NCBI GenBank assembly: GCA_023396365.1
Contig: JAEWWL010000037.1
Span: 1-22,941 of the forward strand
Direction: 5' to 3'
DNA length: 22,941 nt
Source of the DNA: Methanobacteriota archaeon
GTDB taxonomy: Archaea; Halobacteriota; Methanomicrobia; Methanomicrobiales; Methanomicrobiaceae
Shown here: in pieces, positions 21,958-22,941 of the stretch
How the letters are laid out: each line of letters begins with the position of its first letter
Position numbering within the stretch: position 1 is the first letter of the stretch
The notes under the pieces: generated by a model
Seen by the model: the letters and a program-made list of their open reading frames with translations, nothing else
Databases searched by the model: none
Told to the model about the DNA's origin: nothing
Position numbers and translations under genes: made by a program

Positions 21958-22527
21958 ATGAAGGTCAATCCTGAAGAGTCCTTAAAGATTGAGAACATAG
22001 TCGCTTCAGCAAAGGTTGCCGAAACGCTTGATCTCCAGATGATAAACGAAAAAATAAAAGATGCCGAATACAATAAGAAGAGATTCCCGGGCGTCGTATT
22101 AAGAATGCAGAATCCAAAGATTGCAGCACTTGTTTTCGGTTCAGGCAAAGTGGTTTTAACCGGAGCAAAAAGCATTGACAGCCTTTCTAAGGGTCTTGAA
22201 ATACTTGGAAACAAACTGCGTGAGTTAAATATCGACATTCCAAAGGATTTGGAATACAAAGTTCAGAATATTGTCACATCAGCAGATCTTGGAACACCGA
22301 TAAACCTCAACAAAATTGCAGTCGGTTTTAACCTTGACAGAATTGAATATGAACCCGAGCAGTTTCCGGGTCTTGTATACCGCTTGGAAGATCCAAGAGT
22401 TGTAGTTCTGCTCTTTGGATCAGGAAAATTAATCATCACAGGCGGAAAGCAGTCTGAAGATGCAAGAAAGGCTGTCGTAAAGATACTTTCAGATTTATCT
22501 AATCTCGGACTGATTCAGCAGCAATAA
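21958..22527 (+). CDS. tbp: TATA-box-binding protein
   Basis: A 189-residue archaeal TBP that binds TATA boxes and recruits TFB and RNA polymerase. The two imperfect direct repeats of the saddle are plain: KIENIVASA, FPGVVLRMQNPKIAALVFGS and GKVVLTGAKS in the first half; KVQNIVTSA, FPGLVYRLEDPRVVVLLFGS and GKLIITGGK in the second. The paired Phe residues that wedge into DNA lie in these FPG and LVFGSG/LLFGSG segments. Length is typical; the tail (GLIQQQ) lacks the acidic extension of some archaeal TBPs. T8 at 22548-22555 follows the stop codon. The promoter itself carries a strong TATA box, so autoregulation is possible. Confidence 0.97.
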   Translation: MKVNPEESLKIENIVASAKVAETLDLQMINEKIKDAEYNKKRFPGVVLRMQNPKIAALVFGSGKVVLTGAKSIDSLSKGLEILGNKLRELNIDIPKDLEYKVQNIVTSADLGTPINLNKIAVGFNLDRIEYEPEQFPGLVYRLEDPRVVVLLFGSGKLIITGGKQSEDARKAVVKILSDLSNLGLIQQQ

Positions 22528-22547
22528 ATTTAATTCATATTATAATC

Positions 22548-22555
22548 TTTTTTTT
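22548..22555 (+). terminator. Oligo-T terminator after tbp
   Basis: A run of eight T lies 20 bases beyond the tbp stop codon. Confidence 0.5.
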
Positions 22556-22660
22556 GTCATTTGCTCAAAGATTTAAGCCCGCAACATAAATATTTCCACT
22601 TTGATAAATATCTATATATATCATACTTACATAGTATTAGGAGTAATTTCTGGTGTAAAA

Positions 22661-22941
22661 ATGAAACTAGAAAAAGTTCTGACTTTTACAGAAAAAGAAG
22701 AAGAACTGGCAACTCTTCTTACTGATGTTGGACTTAAACGCAATGTAGCGAAAGTCCTTGTTTATCTTGCGAACACAAATGAAGCAACATCACGCGATAT
22801 TGAACGCGGAACAGACCTCAGACAGCCGGAAGTCAGCATTGCGATGCGTACCTTAAGTGAAAAGGAATGGATCGAAAACCGCGAGAGCAAGGCAGAAAGC
22901 AAGGGAAGGCCCGTAAAAATTTACTGCCTCTCAAAGCCGGT
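22661..22941 (+). CDS. Winged-helix transcriptional regulator, truncated by window end
   Basis: An open frame from ATG 22661 runs uninterrupted to the end of the window (93 complete codons). It encodes a DNA-binding domain of the MarR/TrmB-like winged-helix type: LKRNVAKVLVYLANTNEATS, then DIERGTDLRQPEVSIAMRTL as the helix-turn-helix, then a wing with KEWIENRESK and GRPVKIYCL. Two acidic/Glu-rich turns precede it (TEKEEELATLL). GGTG lies five bases before the ATG, and a TATA-like stretch TCTATATATATC is at ~22611-22622. The C-terminus is missing, so any ligand or dimer domain is unseen. It is on the same strand as tbp but has its own promoter. Confidence 0.8.
   Translation, partial: MKLEKVLTFTEKEEELATLLTDVGLKRNVAKVLVYLANTNEATSRDIERGTDLRQPEVSIAMRTLSEKEWIENRESKAESKGRPVKIYCLSKP

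Noticed and set aside
1..22941. CRISPR array, IS element, prophage or defence island
   Set aside because: No spaced direct repeats, transposase, integrase, terminal inverted repeats or known defence domains were found; the only tandem repeats are the two 12-bp clusters.

Overview
The window is chromosomal DNA from a methanogenic euryarchaeon. A member of Methanomicrobiales (Methanomicrobiaceae-like) fits best. The evidence is archaeal TBP and TFS, an intron-containing tRNA-Trp, a fused Fae-Hps protein acting on a tetrahydromethanopterin-linked C1 carrier, type-2 peptidyl-tRNA hydrolase, archaeal TruD, archaeosortase A, a geranylgeranyl reductase, and DNA gyrase of the kind euryarchaea acquired from bacteria. 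Intergenic DNA is very AT-rich, with archaeal TATA boxes and oligo-T terminators. I see no insertion sequence, CRISPR array, rRNA or integrase.

Layout. 1-2000 (all minus): an envelope/sensing module made of a truncated secreted-protein gene, a membrane-anchored tandem winged-helix regulator, and a small secreted beta-protein. The two secreted-protein genes share an almost identical 27-bp element set directly against their TATA boxes. 2169-3662 (minus): fae-hps, and just upstream of it a tRNA-Trp whose 130-nt intron carries a complete C/D-box methylation guide. 3821-5527 (plus): an AMP-forming acyl-CoA synthetase. 5585-6306: a divergent pair of small conserved archaeal proteins (SSSCA1-type zinc ribbon and UPF0147). 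6433-6850 (minus): a yjbQ relic with at least four frameshifts. 6878-7531: an orphan membrane-anchored protein. 7733-12140 (minus): gyrB-gyrA, overlapping, both starting at TTG. 12415-13910 (minus): geranylgeranyl reductase and a small unknown gene. 14003-15636 (plus): pth2-truD with an ATGA overlap. 15762-17317 (minus): arfC-sppA. 17430-18858: a CDP-alcohol phosphatidyltransferase convergent with and overlapping archaeosortase A. 19083-19397: TFS. 19564-21624 (minus): ADP-forming acyl-CoA synthetase in beta-alpha order. 21958-22527: TBP on a leaderless-type promoter. 22661-end: truncated HTH regulator.

Most of the content is informational and core-metabolic. What invites a second look is mainly in the non-coding DNA: (i) the shared promoter element around the membrane regulator; (ii) a roughly 245-nt leader with two sets of mutually exclusive hairpins upstream of the gene at 1-193; (iii) the intronic guide RNA, whose pairings cross both splice junctions, plus 61 nt of unexplained intron; (iv) two unrelated triplicated 12-bp U-rich repeats just after gyrA and truD; (v) a stem-closed element and overlapping inverted repeats between the ADP-forming synthetase and tbp. 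All functional readings come from inspection alone; no database or folding program was run.
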